A stretch of 18,243 nucleotides of DNA from Bacteroidota bacterium (GTDB lineage Bacteria; Bacteroidota; Bacteroidia; Chitinophagales; Chitinophagaceae). The translations under genes were made by a program, and so were the position numbers. Shown one piece after another: positions 15,601-18,243 of the stretch; position 1 is the first letter of the stretch, and each line of letters starts with the position of its first letter. The stretch spans positions 1-18,243 of the forward strand of contig JAEZDR010000061.1 of NCBI GenBank assembly GCA_023433265.1. Reading direction: 5' to 3'. Below the pieces are notes generated by a model. The model saw only the letters and a list, made by a program, of their open reading frames with translations, was not told the origin of the DNA and did no database searches.

Positions 15601-17683
15601 ACTCTTCATTTGAATATCCGAATTTAGAAATGTTGGCACTTCGATAAATTTTTTGTTCGGACATGTTCCAATCCCAGATAATATCATCAGTTGCCTGAGA
15701 CACAATATCATACCTTTCATTGCTTTCACTTAGCCTCAGTTCTGTTTCCTTCAACTGGGTGATGTCCTGCATTGCCCCCACCATTCTTATAGCCCGACCC
15801 TCGCTATCCCTCACTACAAAGGTGCGGTCGTAAACATGAGCATAAACTCCATCAACTTTTCGAAACCTGTATTCACTTTCATAAATATTTTCACTGCTGT
15901 TTAGGAAATGGCGGAGGCCGTTGACAATACGTTCGCGATCACCCGGATAAATCCTGCTCTCCCAGGCATGGTAAGATGCCTGGCTGTCTTCCTTATACCC
16001 GAAAATCTTTTCGAAGTTTGCGCTCGTGTAGTAAACGTTTTTCTCCAGATCAAAATCCCATATCACATCATTTGAAGCAATGGACACAAGATTATAACGC
16101 TCGTTACTTTCCTTAACCTTTAATTCAGCAACTCTTCGCTCTGTAATATCTCTGGTATTAATGAGGATGCCCCTGATGGAAGGATGATCCAATTTATTAG
16201 TACCGGTGGTTTCAACCCAGCGCCAACTTCCATCCCGATGCCTGATTCTGAAATCTGCCACATGCATCCTGCCCTTATGAACCACATAATCAAGAGCTTC
16301 CCTGATACGTTCCACATCGTCCGGATGGAGTATTTCAAATGGGCTTCTTCCAATAAAGTACTCCGTGGAGTAACCCAGTATCGGCTCAACATTGTTACTT
16401 ACAAAACTATAATTGCCGTTACAATCTAAGATGGCGATCATATCAGTGCTATGCTGCACCATTTCCTCGAACAGAATATCTGATTTGCGTTTTTCGTTTT
16501 CAATATTTTTAAGTACAGTAGCATCCCTTGCTATAGCATATATCAGCTGCCGCACATTGTCCCATCTTGCAGACCAAATGATGGGCACCTCAATGCCATC
16601 CTTCCGGATATAAACATTTTCGAAATAAGTTTTATCCATACCACGCATTACTTCTGTAGCGCATGAGATGGTCGCGCGATGCCACTCGGGATGTACAAAG
16701 TCCATGTATCGTCTTCCAATCAGTTCTCCGGGCGCGTAACCCCAAACTTTAGAAGCAGCGGCACTTACATTTACAAAACGCCCATCCTTATCAAATGTGC
16801 ATATCACATCCACTGAGGAGTTCATAATGCGGCTCAATGTCTCTGACAAAGACTCTAGTTGCTGCCGCTTTGCAAGGAGCGCATTGTTTTGCTCTACTAT
16901 CTTTTTTTCATACGCTTTTCGTTCATTAATGTTTCTTGTAAAACAGGCAACACCCATCACGATTTCGCCTTCCATAATGGGATTAAAAAACGTTTCAATC
17001 CATGCCTCCGACCGCTCTTCGTACGACTCTAACTGAAATGTTTCTCCTGCAAGTGCACGTGAGTACCTTTGTTCCCATTTGGTATAGGATGCTTCATCGT
17101 AACCAGCCAGCTTCATCAGCCCATCGCCCAACCTTACTTCTTCCCCCGTCAACCTGGTAACCCAATGAATGAACTTACGATTGGCGGTAACAAGTTTCAA
17201 TTCTTTATCTATACTCCACATCGCTCCCTCAAGGCTATTAATCAGCGCATCAATATTGCGACGATCAAATTCCAACTGCTTTTTCGCATGTTCGTTCTCA
17301 ATCCGAAGCTTATGCTTCTGCAGTACATTTGACACAACGTTCGGAAGCCTATGCAACCTTTCCTTGATTACATAATCGTCTATACCTAACTTCATCGCCT
17401 CTACTGCAAATTCGTCACTCATTGTGCCTGTAACCAACACAAAAGGGATTTTTAGTTGCCTTTCCTGAATAAGCTTCAAAGCTTCAAACGAGGAAAACGA
17501 AGGGAGAGAGTGATCGGACAGAATAATCTCTGGTACAAATTCCTCCAAGGCCTGTTCAAAATCCTTACGCTGGTCAACGACCTTGATTGTGCAACTGAGA
17601 TTTGCACGACTTAGCTGTCGTGCAATCAACTCGGCATCGAAGGAAACATCCTCAAGGTGTAATATTCTTACTCCCTCATGCAT
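12698..17683 (-). CDS. Giant soluble hybrid sensor kinase: REC + 10 PAS + histidine kinase
   Basis: The 1661-residue protein has these parts by inspection: a receiver domain (about 5-122; D57 in LSDHSLP, K107); PAS 1 (141-257), a helical linker, PAS 2 (278-395) and PAS 3 (402-517); five closely similar PAS/PAC units (from 528, 656, 783, 911 and 1039), each opening with [ED]RY...A[ST][ND]D[VI]IWD[WF] and closing with (R)xVGAMxD[IV]T; PAS 9 (1171-1295); PAS 10 (1305-1425); a dimerisation/phosphotransfer segment with H1452 in FTYIVSHNLRAP; and an ATPase domain with N-box NLVINS (1563-1568), DNGLGI (from 1597) and GKGMGL (from 1624). No membrane segment is evident, so it is probably cytoplasmic. 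Inputs are unknown. The ATG overlaps the upstream REC gene by 8 bases. It autophosphorylates and can also receive phosphate at its N-terminus (inference). Confidence 0.96.
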   Translation of the reverse strand: MHEGVRILHLEDVSFDAELIARQLSRANLSCTIKVVDQRKDFEQALEEFVPEIILSDHSLPSFSSFEALKLIQERQLKIPFVLVTGTMSDEFAVEAMKLGIDDYVIKERLHRLPNVVSNVLQKHKLRIENEHAKKQLEFDRRNIDALINSLEGAMWSIDKELKLVTANRKFIHWVTRLTGEEVRLGDGLMKLAGYDEASYTKWEQRYSRALAGETFQLESYEERSEAWIETFFNPIMEGEIVMGVACFTRNINERKAYEKKIVEQNNALLAKRQQLESLSETLSRIMNSSVDVICTFDKDGRFVNVSAAASKVWGYAPGELIGRRYMDFVHPEWHRATISCATEVMRGMDKTYFENVYIRKDGIEVPIIWSARWDNVRQLIYAIARDATVLKNIENEKRKSDILFEEMVQHSTDMIAILDCNGNYSFVSNNVEPILGYSTEYFIGRSPFEILHPDDVERIREALDYVVHKGRMHVADFRIRHRDGSWRWVETTGTNKLDHPSIRGILINTRDITERRVAELKVKESNERYNLVSIASNDVIWDFDLEKNVYYTSANFEKIFGYKEDSQASYHAWESRIYPGDRERIVNGLRHFLNSSENIYESEYRFRKVDGVYAHVYDRTFVVRDSEGRAIRMVGAMQDITQLKETELRLSESNERYDIVSQATDDIIWDWNMSEQKIYRSANISKFGYSNEELQEYGAWFRHVHPEDLPRVTASIDQYLQNPQGTWEAEYRFSCSNGNLAFIYERARVIFNQEGKPVRMVGAMQDVTKLKATENKLKETIERYNFAAAATNDVIWDWSFEDQSVYRSANFSKVFGFSTDDLQRASAWQEAIHPDDKMRVASQLENFLSTGLDHMEHEYRLVKPDGNIAFVFDRANLIRDVNGIPKRMVGAMQDITALKQAENQLKESIDRYNLAANATNDVIWDWNYKENTYYRSEIFSKLFYYPPDTLNRRDTWENALHPDDRERVEKHLEELMESDQLIWEDEYRFIRADGTIAYVEDRGNLIRDENGKPFRMVGAMRDVTARREMEMELRESNERYNLVAIATNDVIWDWDIIGENHYWGDNLYDKFGYYPHQFSSAEKWASHIHPDDRERTLNKFQQYVQNPIGSWDDQYRLVKPGGEIVHIYDRGSVMFDADGKPVRIVGAMQDITLRKKAEDEKELVRRQLEHALVIQSSILNALPAHIALLDGDGNIVEVNEAWKRFAMENGYLGADFGIGSNYLQVASQARELGVEDAARAKEGIEGVIKGKLRQFEMEYSCDALSEQRWFTLMASPLSSFSAGAVVMHINVTEKHLAKNKLLASEANLRTIFENTDIAYTLLDSNLDVIAFNTQAETLLGHLFGKPLALGEHYFEYFNDTGETKMARSLMDSVAKGANYREEICKRTPEGTDRWYLVRISPIELENKLMGICLATSDITERKLAEIEREKMIRDIVQRNQHLQQFTYIVSHNLRAPVAKIAAFSEQMQDDTYTPEERTLFNTELVESVNKLDDVIKDLNQILKLGKMADQARERLDLAGIVNDVTQSLSGMLNKDEVVIISRFDEVSHLYSIKSYIHSIFYNLVINSIKYRQPGKKAIIHIESRNIDGQLKLIFRDNGLGIDLEKRGEAVFGLYKRFHTHVEGKGMGLFMTKAQVETLGGKIEIQSQVNKGTTFTITFIN
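14213..16102 (-). repeat. Five intragenic tandem repeats of about 384 bp encoding PAS units
   Basis: Residues 528-1157 of the large kinase are five units spaced 128, 127, 128 and 128 residues. Similarity is visible also in the DNA: the segment for the IWD opening recurs as variants of ATAACATCGTT near 14529, 14920, 15298 and 15679. They must descend from internal duplications that have since diverged, while the flanking PAS domains (1-3, 9, 10) are much less alike. Confidence 0.85.
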
Positions 17684-18125
17684 GGTGGATGACAGGAGAT
17701 TGGTTAACTAATAGCCAATACAACCCTAGATCGCTAACTGCTTTGGCGAAGGCAGCGAATTCAACAGGCTTTACTACAAAACTATTTACGCCTAACTGGT
17801 AGCTCGTGACGATGTCCTGTTCTTCTTTGGAAGAGGTCATGATTACAACGGGTATAAGCCTGGTTCTATCGTCGGACCGGATTTGTTTAAGCACCTGGAT
17901 ACCATCCACCCGAGGCATCTTGATATCGAGGAGGATGACCCTGGGGAGTACCACCTCACCATTTTTGCCTGGGTGGAAAATGAATTCCAGAGCTTCTGCT
18001 CCATCCTTCAGCCTAACAAGATGATTGGCTAAATTTACCTTCTTCAGAGCGCGTATTACCAGCTCTGCGTCACTATCACTGTCTTCAACCAACAGGATTT
18101 CTAGGTTGTTGCGGCTATCCTTCAT
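17676..18125 (-). CDS. Single-domain response regulator (Rcp1/phytochrome-regulator type REC)
   Basis: The 149-residue receiver protein has VEDSDSD at its acidic pocket, D67 in LLDIKMP as phospho-acceptor, T97 in IMTSSKEEQD as switch residue and K119 in VVKPVEF. The long beta3 loop region (FHPGKNGEVVLP) and the TSSKEEQD form are typical of small regulators that pair with phytochrome-like or PAS histidine kinases. It overlaps the upstream kinase gene by 11 bases and the downstream kinase gene by 8 bases, so translation of all three is probably coupled. It has no DNA-binding output. Confidence 0.95.
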   Translation of the reverse strand: MKDSRNNLEILLVEDSDSDAELVIRALKKVNLANHLVRLKDGAEALEFIFHPGKNGEVVLPRVILLDIKMPRVDGIQVLKQIRSDDRTRLIPVVIMTSSKEEQDIVTSYQLGVNSFVVKPVEFAAFAKAVSDLGLYWLLVNQSPVIHHA

Positions 18126-18243
18126 CTTTAATCATTAAGGGTATGGAAAAATAGAATGTGGCACCTTTTTCCGGCTCACCTTCAGCCCAAATGCTACCAC
18201 CATGTTTTGCAACAATGCGTTTTGCCAGAGCCAGGCCTACGCC
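18115..18243 (-). CDS. C-terminal end of a histidine kinase, cut by the window edge
   Basis: An open frame enters from the right edge and reads 42 residues to a TAG at 18115-18117. It begins GVGLALAKRIVAKHGGSIWA, the G2 box and following helix of a HATPase_c domain, and continues with EPEKGATFYFSIP, the usual final strand. No start is in the window. Its stop lies 8 bases inside the next REC gene (total overlap 11 bases), so it is the upstream gene of the same cassette. Its sensor domains cannot be seen. Confidence 0.92.
   Translation of the reverse strand, partial: GVGLALAKRIVAKHGGSIWAEGEPEKGATFYFSIPLMIKDEG

Noticed and set aside
12705..18024. Many short plus-strand frames inside the kinase cassette
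   Set aside because: All are shadows of the strongly conserved minus-strand PAS, kinase and receiver domains.

Overview
The window looks like a chromosomal segment of a Bacteroidota bacterium, probably near the Chitinophagaceae. The grounds are: several upstream regions carry TTG-N17/18-TAnnTTTG promoter-like pairs typical of the phylum, Shine-Dalgarno sequences are weak or absent, there is a lipoprotein of the 'CSKKND' type, and the protein families (beta-helix surface lipoprotein, M42 peptidase, REC-only regulators paired with soluble multi-PAS kinases) are common there. The genus is inferred; no rRNA or marker comparison was possible.

Layout. 1-66: most of a CAT-anticodon tRNA on the minus strand, with its promoter and a leader hairpin. 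434-1816: a beta-helix lipoprotein with a 10-bp inverted repeat upstream and a clear intrinsic terminator downstream. 1969-3847: an M42 aminopeptidase gene followed after one base by a TTG-started methyltransferase gene. 4089-5735 (minus): pyrG, CTP synthase. 6125-7027: an exported dienelactone-hydrolase-like enzyme with a consensus promoter almost touching its start codon. 7115-7500: two tandem, mutually related small proteins of unknown function. 7718-9226: a complete IS256-family insertion sequence with inverted repeats and an 8-bp target duplication. 9442-10275: a PAP2-type phosphatase, convergent with (minus) a PBP4-like D-Ala-D-Ala carboxypeptidase and a YhbP-like flavin-fold protein. 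12285-18243 (minus): a tightly packed signalling cassette that reads, in transcription order, histidine kinase 3' end, REC protein, a 1661-residue REC + 10 PAS + histidine kinase, and another REC protein.

The signalling cassette dominates the window. Its junctions overlap by 11 and 8 bases or are separated by 5 bases, so the four proteins are very likely co-translated and form one phosphorelay. The large kinase has no evident membrane segment and contains five consecutive PAS units of about 128 residues that look like internal duplications.

The least explained DNA is non-coding: (a) three 18-bp sites spaced exactly 31 bp apart between the IS and the PAP2 gene; (b) an 11-bp-period repeat field next to the IS, with a degenerate relative downstream of the methyltransferase gene; (c) palindromes upstream of the lipoprotein and hydrolase genes. 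I see no CRISPR array, prophage, toxin-antitoxin pair or recognisable defence system.
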